A program made the translations under genes and the position numbers. Positions 17,325 through 27,496 of a DNA stretch of 64,000 nt are shown here, in pieces. A model generated the notes under the pieces. The model was not told the DNA's origin. It worked only from the letters and a program-made list of their open reading frames with translations, and did no database searches. Location: positions 127,081-191,080 of the forward strand of contig JAYGEX010000039.1 in assembly GCA_046582185.1 (NCBI GenBank), in the 5' to 3' direction. Position 1 is the first letter of the stretch. Each line of letters starts with the position of its first letter. This DNA comes from GCA-002726655 sp046582185. Its GTDB lineage: Bacteria > Pseudomonadota > Gammaproteobacteria > Pseudomonadales > Azotimanducaceae.

Positions 17325-17402
17325 AAATTGCTGATAACTGAATTAGGGTGACTGATTCAAGGCACCTATATATAACATATGTGCAAGATGTAGCTGATCC
17401 AG

Positions 17403-18341
17403 CTATAGCTCATCCAGATACTTTTCTGCATCCAGCGCCGCCATGCATCCAAAACCTGCGGAAGTGACTGCCTGCCGATAGACTTGATCAGCGACATCAC
17501 CGGCCGCAAATACTCCGGGGATGCTGGTCGCGGTCGCGTTTCCGCCAAGACCCGTACTGATATGGATATAGCCGTTGGTCATTTCAAGCTGGCTCTCAAA
17601 GATACCGGTATTCGGTGTATGTCCAATAGCGATAAAGACTCCCTGTAGGTCGAAATCAGTTGCCACATTGGTATTGACCTGGCGGATACGCATACCTGTT
17701 ACACCCATGTCGTCACCAAGGACTTCGTCAAGGGTCGAATCCCAGTGAATATTAATATTCTCCTTTTCGATGACTCGATTCTGGAGAATCTTCTCTCCTC
17801 TAAATTTATCTCGACGGTGAACCATGACAACTTCGGATGCAATATTGGAGAGGTAGAGAGCTTCTTCCAAGGCAGTATTTCCGCCTCCAATAACCGCGAC
17901 CTTTTGCTTCTTGTAAAAAAAGCCATCGCATGTAGCACAGGCGCTCACGCCTTTTCCTTTGAAGTCTTCTTCTGATTGCAAGCCAAGATATCGGGCGGAC
18001 GCTCCGGTGGTGATGATCAATGCATCGCAGGTATAGATCGCGTTATCGCCATGGAGCCTGAATGGTTTGGTTTCTAATTCTGCCTTATTTATATGGTCAA
18101 AAACGACAGACGTTTCAAATCGCTCGGCGTGTGCCTGCATTTGAGCCATTAGGTCGGGGCCTTGCAATCCTTCGGCACCGGCTGGCCAATTATCTACATC
18201 AGTTGTCGTGGTGAGTTGGCCGCCTGCTTCGATACCGGTGATAACAACAGGCTTAAGGTTCGCTCTGGCTGCATATATAGCTGCCGTAAGACCGGCAGGG
18301 CCTGACCCTAAGATCAATAGTTTATGGTGAATTTCTTCCAT
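17403..18341 (-). CDS. trxB: Thioredoxin-disulfide reductase
   Basis: TrxB passes electrons from NADPH through FAD and a redox disulfide to thioredoxin, which also supports the MsrB encoded nearby. The FAD-binding GSGPAGLTAAIYAARA, the redox motif CATC in SACATCDGFF, the NADPH-binding GGGNTALEEA and the C-terminal GVFAAGDV are all visible. The start is taken as ATG 18341 (312 residues), preceded by AGAGGG; the frame runs 11 codons further upstream. A small perfect hairpin (TAGCTG/CAGCTA, 17391-17405) overlaps the stop codon. Confidence 0.96.
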   Translation of the reverse strand: MEEIHHKLLILGSGPAGLTAAIYAARANLKPVVITGIEAGGQLTTTTDVDNWPAGAEGLQGPDLMAQMQAHAERFETSVVFDHINKAELETKPFRLHGDNAIYTCDALIITTGASARYLGLQSEEDFKGKGVSACATCDGFFYKKQKVAVIGGGNTALEEALYLSNIASEVVMVHRRDKFRGEKILQNRVIEKENINIHWDSTLDEVLGDDMGVTGMRIRQVNTNVATDFDLQGVFIAIGHTPNTGIFESQLEMTNGYIHISTGLGGNATATSIPGVFAAGDVADQVYRQAVTSAGFGCMAALDAEKYLDEL

Positions 18342-18374
18342 CAGTCCCTCTAGTGAAAATCTGTTTACGCCCAT

Positions 18375-18634
18375 AGAGCGACAATATCAAGGTCGCCTAT
18401 CATACAGGACGATGATTTTGTCGGATAGTTTTCAGCCTGGTTGGGGGCAAACATATATAACAAAATCAGGACAGAATAAGAGGCTCACCTTAACGATTAT
18501 TGATGTAGTATCTCCGGCTCTCAGCTTTTACGAATTAGGGCTCTGGTATCCAACAACTACCAGAGCGAATTTTGTATTGATCGAGAGACCCAATCATCTA
18601 TTGAGTGGTTTCATGGTTTGTATAGAGTTTTTTT
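18375..18634. other. Gene-free stretch upstream of lipoprotein pseudogene, with a hairpin
   Basis: No convincing gene is seen in these 260 bp between divergent trxB and the lipoprotein remnant. A perfect 9-bp inverted repeat, GCTCTGGTA at 18540-18548 and TACCAGAGC at 18558-18566, with a 9-base loop, is the only clear structure. It lacks a proper U tract and may be an operator or RNA hairpin. Confidence 0.5.
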
Positions 18635-20444
18635 ATGAAGAGATTCGTTATTTTGGTCGTTGTTGCCTTGTTATCCGCATGTTGTGGCGGTAGTGGGGGA
18701 GGTTCCGAGACCGAAGGAACGGAAGATCAAACGCCTATTGCTGATCAAGGCTTTGCAGAAAACGGAATCTTTGCTGGTGCCCTTGATGATAATGAAGTGC
18801 TGCTGGTCATGGAGGCTGGTATCTACTTTCTTGTAGCGGGAGACCTCGCCAGTACCAGGGAATACAGTATTGATAGCGTATTGCTCAGTGGCAGCAGTCC
18901 CGCCTATAGGCTTATCCGCCAATGGTGAATTATCTGGTCAACTCGAGCTTAGCGGCGAATATCGAACAGATAGGCACCTTGATCTGATTTTCACGGAGCT
19001 CGACTCTGGGGTGGAACGCAACCTAATCGTCGAAGCAACGGATCTGTATTTTCGAGATTCTCCCTTGGACAATGTTCTTGGTGCCTGGATTAATCAAGCT
19101 GAAGCCAATCTGGTGTTCTTTGATATTTCAGAGAATCGCGACCCGATTGGCGGGGATGATTTTGTCAATGGCGATCCTAATAATCAAATTTTTATCGATG
19201 TGCTCGCCAATGACCGGGATCCAGACGGTGACCAGTTAAAAATCGCCAGCGTTGATGTTGTAAGTACTCTTGGCGGCGTTATATTGCTTGACGATAATGG
19301 TACCCCGGAGGACTTCTCCGGCGACAGGATCAGCTACACACCTCCCGTGACTTTTCTATCCGGATTTGATTCTTTTAGGTATGAGGTTGAAGATCCTGAC
19401 GAGGGCGGCTCTAATCCAAATGTGCTCATCACATTACCTGGCAGAAGTGTGGATATGGCCATTAGCCTGGACGTTGTGAACTCCATGCCAGTAGCAGGAT
19501 CGATAATAAAATTGAGCGCCACCATCGTAAATGACAACGATTCCGATGTACGGGTGCAGGTCCTACTGGACTTACCTAGCGGGTTGATCTGTCGATCCGA
19601 TGACAGCAGCAGTGAATATGATCGAAGTTCTGGTTTTTGGACAGTCAGTGTGGTGGCCCGAGAGACCAAAAATATCGAAATTGATGTCTTTGTCAAATTC
19701 TTTGGTGAATTTGATGTTGTAGCGGAAATAAGCATCGGTTGATGCTGAAGAGTTGAATTTGGCCAACGATACTGCCGAGCTCTCGTTGAGCCCCAGTAAT
19801 TTGACTAACGATATTCCCGTTGAAACAAGAAGCGCAGAGATTCAAGGCGTGTTACTTTCATCCTTAACTCAAGTTGCTGGATTTATCTCAGAGAACATTG
19901 GCGGCAACAAAGTATATGATATTGAGCTGACTTTCGGTGGTGGTGGCTTTGAAAGTGGCGGTGGAAATCCAGATCCGTTTATCGGATTCGTAATTTCAAG
20001 TGAAGAATTGGTAGAGACGCAGGTAGACGAAGGTGAAGATCCAGTGTCTGAGCTTCGACCGACCATATTGATTCTTTCAGCAACACCGGCCGCGGCTTCA
20101 CTGGATCGGCAGAGAATTTATACTTCATCACCAGTAAGCGGGATTATGAGGCACATATTGAAACCCGGATTGCACCTATAGAGCAGCAATCGCTACCAGC
20201 GACAGAACAAGCAAGTCTGGATGACCTGACGCAAGATGAGAGAGACAAGGAATTCCTTGGCGAGCTCTATCTGAGGATGAAGCCAGCAGGGTCTAACCTG
20301 ATGCAGTACTCAGAGCAGCTGGCCTTGAAGATGAATCTGCTTGCCAGCGCTGAGAGTTCGGTAGCGGACGACTTCAATAAGGTATTGGCAGAAGAAATTC
20401 TGGAGAATTTGGAAGCATACGCTGAATTCTCAGGCTCGCTATAG
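18635..20444 (+). pseudogene. Frameshifted surface lipoprotein with Ig-like/cadherin-type domains
   Basis: The frame opens with a lipoprotein signal (MKRFVILVVVALLSAC; lipobox LSA-C16). It then changes frame three times: near 18890-18925, near 19725-19742, and near 20085-20120, before ending at TAG 20442-20444. Joined, the pieces read as one protein of about 600 residues. The middle section has a bacterial Ig-like/VCBS-type domain (DVLANDRDPDGDQLKI, then SYTPPVTFLSGFDSFRYEVED). It is followed by a DUF11/CARDB-like adhesion domain that itself spans the second shift (EISIG joined to VDAEELNLANDTA). The last 100 residues are helical and unrecognised. Either a decayed gene or several sequencing errors; the surrounding genes are intact, which favours decay. 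It occupies the trxB-ftsK gap, where E. coli has lrp. Confidence 0.8.
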
Positions 20445-20614
20445 CCCTCAACGTTCAGACCTAAATCTTGTTTATCATGCCTCATCGTTAAGCTGAGGTT
20501 TAAGTATGATCCGCTATAATTTCAAAAAAGAGATGTATAAATATCGATTCTCCATATATTATGTAAGAGTTTGATTAATATACATATTCCGCTTCCATAT
20601 CCGAGGAGCTTTCA

Positions 20615-22963
20615 GTGGCGCAAGCTCGAACAAAAAATAGAGCTCTAGTTAAGGAACGAAGCCAGAATCGAGAGGATCTTATAGATCATTTGGGCCCTCG
20701 ATTGAGAGAAGGTGCATTGATCGCGCTGGTCGCGGCTTGTATTTATCTTAGCCTGGCCCTCTTTAGCTACAATCCCGATGACCCGGGCTGGACCTTCACT
20801 GGCGTTGATAGCGCCGTGACTAATATGGTCGGCTCCAGTGGTGCATGGATAGCGGACGTATTTTTAACAATATGTGGCTATATGGCCTTTGTATTCCCTG
20901 TCATGCTGGGTTTCCAGGCATGGCAGATATTTCGTGAGCGAAAATCAGAATTACCGTTCAACTGGGCAATCACCTTCTTTCGAGGCGTTGGCTTTATTCT
21001 GACCATGGTGGCCGGCTCAGGACTTGCGGCACTACATTTTTTTGCATCCTGGCTAGATTTCAGACAGGGCAGTGGTGGCATCATCGGCACAGAACTGGCT
21101 GAATTAATGGTGCCTATTTTCAGTTACATTGGCACAACCCTGATTCTACTTGCCTCTTTCCTGTTTGGAGTGACGGCATTTACCGATGTATCCTGGATTC
21201 GGGTTATGGATAGAACAGGCGCGTTTGTCATTCAAGGCAGCGTTCGCCTTCGTGAAGCCTGGCATCGATACCTGCAGCAGCGAGCTGAAAAGGCGGAGCT
21301 GAAACAATCGTCGCAACAGCGCAGGGAATCCCTGGAGAAGCACATCGAGAAGAAGATGCAGCGGCCAGCACTGGTCATCGAACCGCCACCTGCGGCGATA
21401 AAGGAAGTCAGCGCCAGAGTTGTGCGGGAGAGACAAGGTAACCTGTTCAAAGTTGATGCAGTGGACGGTTTACCAGCACTGTATCTGCTTGATCCTGTAG
21501 ATCACAGTCAGGACCGTGGGTATTCGCCGGACGACCTTGAGGCCATGTCTCGACTGCTGGAATTGAAACTGAAGGATTATGCTGTAGATGCCGAAGTAGT
21601 GGCCGTGTATCCAGGCCCAGTTATTACAAGATTTGAGATTTTGCCAGCCGCTGGGGTGAAAGTGAGTCGAATTTCCAGTCTTGCCAAAGATCTGGCGCGC
21701 TCGCTGGCGGTGATGAGCGTTCGTGTTGTTGAAGTGATTCCGGGCAAGCCTTTCGTCGGTATTGAAATACCGAACGTTGATCGATCGATCGTTAGACTGA
21801 GCGAAGTACTTTCATCAAAAGCCTATGACAATGCCCAGAGCCCTTTATCCTTAGCTCTCGGGCACGATATCGCTGGCGAGCCTGTTGTTGTTGATCTGGC
21901 CAAAATGCCGCACTTGTTGGTCGCTGGAACAACCGGTTCGGGTAAGTCTGTTGGCGTTAATGCAATGATACTGTCGATCTTGTTTAAGGCCTCGCCAGAA
22001 GAGGTACGCCTGATCATGGTCGATCCAAAGATGCTGGAACTAGCCGTTTACGAGGGAATTCCACATTTGTTGACCCCGGTTGTGACTGATATGAATGAGG
22101 CATCTAATGCCTTGCGCTGGTGTGTTGCAGAAATGGAGCGGCGTTATCGATTAATGGCGGCAATGGGCGTCAGAAATGTTGGCGGTTTTAATCGTAAAGT
22201 TAAAGAAGCAGAAAAGGCAGGTGAGCCAATTAAAGACCCCCTGTGGTTGCCTGATCCTCTGCTGGATGAAGAAGGCCAGGAAGCGCCGGATCTCGCTACT
22301 CTTCCCTTCATTGTCGTGGTTATCGATGAGTTTGCGGACATGATGATGATTGTCGGCAAGAAGGTCGAGCAACTCATTGCACGTATTGCGCAGAAGGCGC
22401 GTGCCGCAGGAATTCACCTGATCCTGGCTACGCAAAGACCCTCAGTGGATGTTATTACAGGCTTAATTAAGGCGAACGTTCCTACTCGAATTAGCTTTCA
22501 GGTCTCCAGCAAGATTGATTCAAGGACAATACTGGATCAGAGCGGCGCCGAACAATTGTTGGGGCATGGCGATATGCTATATCTTCCTGCGGGAACAGCA
22601 ATACCGATTCGAGTCCATGGTGCGTTTGTAGATGATGATGAAGTTCTGCGAGTGGTAGAGAGCTGGAAGGAACTCGGTGCACCTAATTACCTTGAATCAA
22701 TTCTTGATAAGCAAAGTGAATCGGAATTGCTGCCGGGCACAACCGCTGACGATAATGCCGAGGAATCTGACCCCTTGTATGATGAGGCGGTAGAATTCGT
22801 CACCCAGTCGCGGCGAGCTTCTATTTCTGCAGTGCAACGAAAGCTGAGGATTGGTTACAACCGCGCTGCAAGAATGGTTGAGGCAATGGAACTTGCAGGA
22901 GTCGTCACCGAGATGGGTACCAACGGCAGCAGGGAGGTCATTGCGAATGAACCACCTCAGTAA
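20615..22963 (+). CDS. ftsK: DNA translocase FtsK
   Basis: FtsK is a septal hexameric motor that pumps chromosome ends and activates XerCD at dif. The 782-residue protein has four or five N-terminal membrane helices (about residues 30-195) and a short charged linker, much shorter than that of E. coli. The alpha/beta motor domain follows, with Walker A GTTGSGKSVG and Walker B FIVVVIDEFADMMM, then the C-terminal winged-helix gamma domain (YDEAVEFVTQSRRASISAVQRKLRIGYNRAARM in outline) that reads KOPS. The start at 20615 is GTG after GAGGAGCTTTCA, a good ribosome-binding site. lolA starts inside its last codons. Confidence 0.97.
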   Translation: MAQARTKNRALVKERSQNREDLIDHLGPRLREGALIALVAACIYLSLALFSYNPDDPGWTFTGVDSAVTNMVGSSGAWIADVFLTICGYMAFVFPVMLGFQAWQIFRERKSELPFNWAITFFRGVGFILTMVAGSGLAALHFFASWLDFRQGSGGIIGTELAELMVPIFSYIGTTLILLASFLFGVTAFTDVSWIRVMDRTGAFVIQGSVRLREAWHRYLQQRAEKAELKQSSQQRRESLEKHIEKKMQRPALVIEPPPAAIKEVSARVVRERQGNLFKVDAVDGLPALYLLDPVDHSQDRGYSPDDLEAMSRLLELKLKDYAVDAEVVAVYPGPVITRFEILPAAGVKVSRISSLAKDLARSLAVMSVRVVEVIPGKPFVGIEIPNVDRSIVRLSEVLSSKAYDNAQSPLSLALGHDIAGEPVVVDLAKMPHLLVAGTTGSGKSVGVNAMILSILFKASPEEVRLIMVDPKMLELAVYEGIPHLLTPVVTDMNEASNALRWCVAEMERRYRLMAAMGVRNVGGFNRKVKEAEKAGEPIKDPLWLPDPLLDEEGQEAPDLATLPFIVVVIDEFADMMMIVGKKVEQLIARIAQKARAAGIHLILATQRPSVDVITGLIKANVPTRISFQVSSKIDSRTILDQSGAEQLLGHGDMLYLPAGTAIPIRVHGAFVDDDEVLRVVESWKELGAPNYLESILDKQSESELLPGTTADDNAEESDPLYDEAVEFVTQSRRASISAVQRKLRIGYNRAARMVEAMELAGVVTEMGTNGSREVIANEPPQ

Positions 22964-23681
22964 AATACTTGGGATTGCCATCATCTTTTGTGCAAGCGCC
23001 TTTTGTACAATCAATATCTTTGCTGAAGACCTTTCTCCTATTGAAAAGAGTGCACTGTCTGAACAGAGCCTCCTTACTGTAGGCAGTGCAGATGCGAATG
23101 CCTTTACCGAAGAGCCAGCTGAATATTCGAGTAGACTCATCAGCTATCTGAATGGCATCTCTTCGTTGTCCGGCGACTTCGAACAAGTTACTCATAGCTC
23201 ATGGAGCCCTTCATCAGACATTTACAGGGGGCAGTTGTGGGTGGCCAGGCCACATTTATTTAGGGTAGATACATTCAGTCCTTCCGTGCAGACGCTTGTA
23301 TCTGATGGTCAGGACTTCTGGACTTATGATGAGGACCTTGAACAGGTAATCGTAAGCAAGTTAAATAACGATCTTAGCCAGGTACCTCTGCTGTTATTCA
23401 GCAGTGACATTTCAGGACTTGAGAAGGCCTATGCCATCAGTGGGTATTCAGATGAAGTAAGCAATCATTTTGTGCTTGAACCGCTGTCTGAAACCAGCCT
23501 GTTCCGATCCCTGGTTCTGGTATTTCGTGATGGCAAGCCCATAACGATCAGTATCAATGCTACAACCGGACAGGTAACAACCATTGCATTGAGCAATACA
23601 ATGATTAATGAAGATATTCCGGCAGAGCGCTTCGAATTTGTTGCACCGGAAAATGTAGACGTCATCGATGACCGGCAGTAA
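22947..23681 (+). CDS. lolA: Outer-membrane lipoprotein carrier protein LolA
   Basis: LolA ferries lipoproteins through the periplasm from LolCDE to LolB. I start it at ATG 22947, behind AGGGAGG, giving 244 residues with a signal peptide (MNHLSKILGIAIIFCASAFC...FAED). The mature domain shows LNGISSLSGDFEQVTHS, YRGQLWVARPHLFRVDTFSP and DGQDFWTYDEDLEQVIV, typical of LolA. About 45 residues between signal and core are longer than in E. coli LolA and rich in Ser and Glu. The start overlaps ftsK by 17 bases; rarA follows at once. Confidence 0.93.
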   Translation: MNHLSKILGIAIIFCASAFCTINIFAEDLSPIEKSALSEQSLLTVGSADANAFTEEPAEYSSRLISYLNGISSLSGDFEQVTHSSWSPSSDIYRGQLWVARPHLFRVDTFSPSVQTLVSDGQDFWTYDEDLEQVIVSKLNNDLSQVPLLLFSSDISGLEKAYAISGYSDEVSNHFVLEPLSETSLFRSLVLVFRDGKPITISINATTGQVTTIALSNTMINEDIPAERFEFVAPENVDVIDDRQ

Positions 23682-23686
23682 GCGGT

Positions 23687-25054
23687 ATGACCTTATTTGA
23701 TGACAGCTTTGGGGCGGAGCAAACCTATCAACCTCTCGCATCCAAAATGCGCCCCAGGACCCTGTCCGAATTTTCCGGACAGAAACATCTTCTAGGCGAG
23801 GGCAAACCCCTTCGGCTTGCCATTGAAACATCCAGCTTGCATTCGATGATCCTGTGGGGGCCGCCTGGCGTTGGCAAGACTACTTTGGCAAGAATGATAT
23901 CGACTCTGTGTGATGTCCACTTCCAATCCATATCTGCTGTCCTCGCAGGGGTAAAGGACATACGCGAGGCGATATCCATTGCACAACAGCATCGAGTTAG
24001 CACTGGCAGAAAAACCTTGTTATTTGTCGATGAAGCGCACCGATTCAATAAGGCGCAGCAGGATGCATTTTTACCTTATGTTGAGGATGGCACGGTCATC
24101 TTTGTGGGTGCAACTACCGAGAACCCATCATTTGAACTCAATAACGCGCTCCTCTCCAGGGCCAGAATTTATAAACTTCAGCCTCTCAACCAGGCTGAAA
24201 TAGAAGAAGTGCTTGTTCGCGCTCTTGCCCATGCCGCGGGATTGAAAGATCGCGAAATTCGCTGCCAAGATGATGTCATTGCAACATTATCCCGTGCGGC
24301 TGACGGTGATGCGAGGCGAGCCTTGAATATTCTTGAAGTCGCAACAGACCTGGCGCTGGATAATAAAATTACTCATGAGATTGTTGAGGAAGTTTTGGGC
24401 GCTGACTTCCGAAGATTTGACAAAGGTGGAGACATTTTTTATGAGCAGATCTCTGCGCTACACAAGTCAGTTCGAGGCTCCTCACCGGATGCATCACTAT
24501 ACTGGTTTGCACGCATGTTGGACGGAGGGTGCGATCCTCTCTACATTGCGCGTAGAGTTGTGAGAATGGCGTCCGAAGACATTGGCAATGCGGACCCACG
24601 GGCATTAGAAATTTCCTTGAATGCCTGGGAAGTACAGGAACGCCTTGGTAGTCCGGAAGGGGAACTCGCCATCGCTCAGGCAATTGTCTATCTGGCCTCG
24701 GCAGCGAAGAGTAATGCCGTATACGCCGCCTTTGGCGCCGCGATGAAGGATGCTCGAATGGGAACGTCCCTGGAAGTGCCAATGCATCTACGAAATGCGC
24801 CTACTAATATGATGAAGGATATGGGCTACGGAGACAGTTACCAATACGCGCACGATCATGACGGCGGCTTCGTACCTGGGGAATCCTATTTCCCGGAAGA
24901 CTTGCGAGACCCTGTTTATTATCATCCTGTGGAACGTGGCCTTGAGATCAAGATTCGCGAGAAACTTGAATATCTAAAGAAGGCCAATAAATCCAGCGAC
25001 TTCCAGCGCTATCAACAAAACCGGAACAAAGATTCAAGAGACCAGCAGCCATGA
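23687..25054 (+). CDS. rarA: Replication-associated recombination protein A (RarA/MgsA)
   Basis: RarA is an AAA+ clamp-loader-like ATPase acting at stalled forks. The 455-residue protein has Walker A GPPGVGKTT, Walker B LLFVDEAHRFNKAQQD, sensor segment GATTENPSFELNNALLSRARIY, and the tetramerisation domain with ARRVVRMASEDIGNADPRAL and YLASAAKSNAVY. Length and motif order are normal. It is four bases after lolA and overlaps crcB by four bases (ATGA), so ftsK-lolA-rarA-crcB look like one transcription unit. Confidence 0.96.
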   Translation: MTLFDDSFGAEQTYQPLASKMRPRTLSEFSGQKHLLGEGKPLRLAIETSSLHSMILWGPPGVGKTTLARMISTLCDVHFQSISAVLAGVKDIREAISIAQQHRVSTGRKTLLFVDEAHRFNKAQQDAFLPYVEDGTVIFVGATTENPSFELNNALLSRARIYKLQPLNQAEIEEVLVRALAHAAGLKDREIRCQDDVIATLSRAADGDARRALNILEVATDLALDNKITHEIVEEVLGADFRRFDKGGDIFYEQISALHKSVRGSSPDASLYWFARMLDGGCDPLYIARRVVRMASEDIGNADPRALEISLNAWEVQERLGSPEGELAIAQAIVYLASAAKSNAVYAAFGAAMKDARMGTSLEVPMHLRNAPTNMMKDMGYGDSYQYAHDHDGGFVPGESYFPEDLRDPVYYHPVERGLEIKIREKLEYLKKANKSSDFQRYQQNRNKDSRDQQP

Positions 25055-25428
25055 GTGAGCTCATCGCTATCGCCGTGGGTGGAGCATTGGGTGCTTTGTC
25101 CCGCTATTGGCTTACTGAATTTGCGAACGTGATTTTCGGAACGGATTTCCCCTATGGTATATTGATTATCAACATCACGGGGTCGTTTGCCATCGGGCTT
25201 GTATTCATCATGGTCGTTGAACGTGACTTGTTTCCAGTAGTCCTCAGCGCCGGGCTTATGGTTGGCTTTCTTGGGGCATTTACGACCTTCTCGACCTTCT
25301 CCATTCAGGCGGTGGGACTGATTGAAACGGAACGATTCATTGCCGCAGTCCTTTATATTATTGGCAGCGTTGTACTTTGTATTGTTGCTGCGGCCGCTGG
25401 CGTGTTCATCGCCCGCTTACTTCCTTAG
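25051..25428 (+). CDS. crcB: Fluoride ion channel CrcB/FluC
   Basis: This 125-residue protein has four hydrophobic helices and the FluC hallmarks: GGALGALSRYW near the start, NITGSFAIG with the pore Asn, and GFLGAFTTFSTFS, which holds the sodium site and the Phe box. FluC is a dual-topology dimer that exports fluoride. There is no room for a fluoride riboswitch because the gene overlaps rarA by four bases, so expression follows the upstream operon. Confidence 0.95.
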   Translation: MSELIAIAVGGALGALSRYWLTEFANVIFGTDFPYGILIINITGSFAIGLVFIMVVERDLFPVVLSAGLMVGFLGAFTTFSTFSIQAVGLIETERFIAAVLYIIGSVVLCIVAAAAGVFIARLLP

Positions 25429-25635
25429 AACAGCAATCAATGCAGGATGCGCTTGTTGCTGCTGGCCCGGATCTGGCAACATAGTCTGGCAGCAATGAAT
25501 TCAGGAATGAGCTCTGGTACTATTGCGCCCGCAAAGATTGTCGCCAGGCTGGAATACTGCTCACTAACTGCCTGAATGAGCCGGGAAAAACGATTAATCC
25601 ATAATGCTTATCAATGACACAACGAATTTATCACA

Positions 25636-26913
25636 ATGCTTGATCCAAAATTAATCAGAAACGACCTTGATGCAATCGCCAAACGATTGAGGGTAAAAGG
25701 ATTTGAACTGGATGTTTCAGCGATATCGTCGCTTGAAGCCAAGCGCAAGGAAACTCAAGTGAAGAGTGAGGCTTTGCAGGCCGAGCGTAATACCAGCTCA
25801 AAGTCGATTGGACAGGCCAAGGAACGTGGCGAGGATATTCAACCTTTGCTTGCGCAAGTTTCATCGCTGGGTGATCAGCTGGATGCAGAGAAGTCTCGCT
25901 TGGAGGGGCTGCAGGAAGCACTTAATGAAATTCTGTGGGCCATTCCTAATATACCCGACGATTCCGTACCAGCAGGAGCCAGTGAAGATGATAATGTCGA
26001 AATTCGCACCTGGGGCGACCCAACCGAATTCCAGTTTGAACCGAAAGACCACGTTGATCTAACGGAATCTAACAAGCTGATGGATTTCAAGGCGGGCGTT
26101 AAAATTGCCGGTTCACGCTTTGTCGCCCTACACGGTGATCTGGCGCGAATGCACCGTGCATTGATTCAGTTTATGTTGGATGTACATACGCAAGAGCATG
26201 GCTACGAAGAAGTTTATGTGCCTTATATGGTCAACAGGCAATCCCTGTTAGGCACAGGTCAATTGCCAAAATTTGAAGAGGACTTGTTCAAGGTAAATGA
26301 TGAGCGAGATCTTTATCTTATTCCAACTGCAGAAGTCCCTGTCACAAATCTTGTCCGCGATGAAATTGTCCCTGGGGAGGCCATGCCACTTAAGTTTGTC
26401 TGCCATAGTCCTTGCTTCCGGAGTGAAGCAGGGAGCTATGGTAGAGATACCAGAGGCATGATCAGGCAGCATCAATTCGAAAAAATTGAGCTGGTTCAAA
26501 TGGTACGCCCAGAAGACTCAACGCAAGCTCATGAAGCCCTGACCCTGCATGCGGAAGCAATATTGCAAAAACTCGGCCTACCTTATCGCGTCGTGAATCT
26601 CTGTGGAGGCGATCTGGGGTTTGCGGCTGCGCGTACCTATGATCTTGAAGTTTGGCTGCCAGGCCAGAACCAATATCGTGAAATATCTTCCTGCAGTAAC
26701 TTCCGTGATTTTCAGGCACGACGCCTGCAGGCGCGGTGGCGAAATTCAGAGACAGGTAAGCCTGAATTACTGCACACGCTAAATGGTTCAGCACTTGCGG
26801 TTGGCCGTACCCTGGTTGCTATTCTCGAAAACTACCAACAGGCCGACGGCAGCGTTACTGTTCCCCAGAGTTTGCAGCCCTACATGGGTGGCGTTACCAG
26901 AATTGAAGCCTGA
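25636..26913 (+). CDS. serS: Seryl-tRNA synthetase
   Basis: SerS charges tRNA-Ser and tRNA-Sec; a tRNA-Ser(UGA) is encoded at 29976. The 425-residue protein has the N-terminal coiled-coil tRNA-binding arm (about residues 30-105) and the class II core. Motif 2 lies in SPCFRSEAGSYGRDTRGMIRQHQF (in outline), and motif 3 in NGSALAVGRTLVAILENYQ. Length is normal. A 207-bp upstream gap without genes separates it from crcB and should contain its promoter. Its stop is one base from the convergent tusE stop. Confidence 0.98.
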   Translation: MLDPKLIRNDLDAIAKRLRVKGFELDVSAISSLEAKRKETQVKSEALQAERNTSSKSIGQAKERGEDIQPLLAQVSSLGDQLDAEKSRLEGLQEALNEILWAIPNIPDDSVPAGASEDDNVEIRTWGDPTEFQFEPKDHVDLTESNKLMDFKAGVKIAGSRFVALHGDLARMHRALIQFMLDVHTQEHGYEEVYVPYMVNRQSLLGTGQLPKFEEDLFKVNDERDLYLIPTAEVPVTNLVRDEIVPGEAMPLKFVCHSPCFRSEAGSYGRDTRGMIRQHQFEKIELVQMVRPEDSTQAHEALTLHAEAILQKLGLPYRVVNLCGGDLGFAAARTYDLEVWLPGQNQYREISSCSNFRDFQARRLQARWRNSETGKPELLHTLNGSALAVGRTLVAILENYQQADGSVTVPQSLQPYMGGVTRIEA

Positions 26914-26914
26914 A

Positions 26915-27220
26915 TCAGTCGCAATTTGCGGGCTTGGGCAGGCCCGCAATCTTGCTAACAAGTTTGGCGGGTTTGCCCGAAAACAAACCCATTAGATAGA
27001 TGCTGGTTCCTTTGGATTCACCCAGCTCTTCTTTTACCAGCTTGACCAGCACTCGCGTTACCGGTGATATTCCATATTGGTGATAATAAGCCCGGACCAG
27101 ATTGATAATTTCCCAGTGCGCGTCGGTCAGTTGAATTTGATCATTACTTGCGAGCTGGGTGCCATGCTCTTGTGTCCAGTCTCGAAAATCTCTTAGGAAG
27201 CCATCTTTGTCCAGATTCAT
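26915..27220 (-). CDS. tusE: Sulfurtransferase TusE (DsrC family)
   Basis: TusE takes persulfide sulfur from TusBCD and presents it to MnmA for tRNA 2-thiolation. The 101-residue DsrC fold ends in PKPANCD, with the penultimate C100 as the catalytic cysteine. The second DsrC cysteine is absent, as is normal for TusE rather than dissimilatory DsrC. Conserved segments LTDAHWEIINLVRAYYHQYGISP and KGTSIYLMGLFSGKPAK are present. It is the last gene of tusD-tusC-tusB-tusE. Confidence 0.95.
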   Translation of the reverse strand: MNLDKDGFLRDFRDWTQEHGTQLASNDQIQLTDAHWEIINLVRAYYHQYGISPVTRVLVKLVKEELGESKGTSIYLMGLFSGKPAKLVSKIAGLPKPANCD

Positions 27221-27226
27221 AATTGT

Positions 27227-27496
27227 CTAGAACCAACTTGAGATGGAATTGGCATCGCAGCAACTGAGCACCAGAGCCTCGTACGAAATACGCGGAATTG
27301 ACGAATGGATTCTTTTTTCAAGCCCGCGGGATTGTACATCCGCTGCAAGTACCTGGATCCTAGCTGTTGGTAAGCTAAGGTCTCTACCGAGAAGACAATA
27401 AGTGCCATCCTCGATGAAGATAACTGCATCGTCGCTCATGATGATGCTGCGACAAGTTTCAAATGCTGATGGTTTATTAAAAATATGCAAAGTCAT
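27227..27496 (-). CDS. tusB: Sulfur-relay protein TusB (DsrH family)
   Basis: An 89-residue protein with the DsrH/TusB pattern: MTLHIFNKPS at the start, then SDDAVIFIEDGTYCL and VQVL-like strand residues. It should form the TusBCD hexamer that receives sulfur from TusA on TusD. The start codon shares one base with the tusC stop (TAATG), implying coupled translation. Identity rests partly on its place in the tus operon, because TusB sequences are poorly conserved. Confidence 0.87.
   Translation of the reverse strand: MTLHIFNKPSAFETCRSIIMSDDAVIFIEDGTYCLLGRDLSLPTARIQVLAADVQSRGLEKRIHSSIPRISYEALVLSCCDANSISSWF

Noticed and set aside
18540..18566. Intrinsic terminator upstream of the lipoprotein pseudogene
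   Set aside because: The stem is perfect, but no proper T run follows and no plus-strand gene lies upstream that it could terminate.
25429..25635. Fluoride riboswitch for crcB
   Set aside because: crcB overlaps rarA, and this downstream gap belongs to serS; no aptamer pattern seen.
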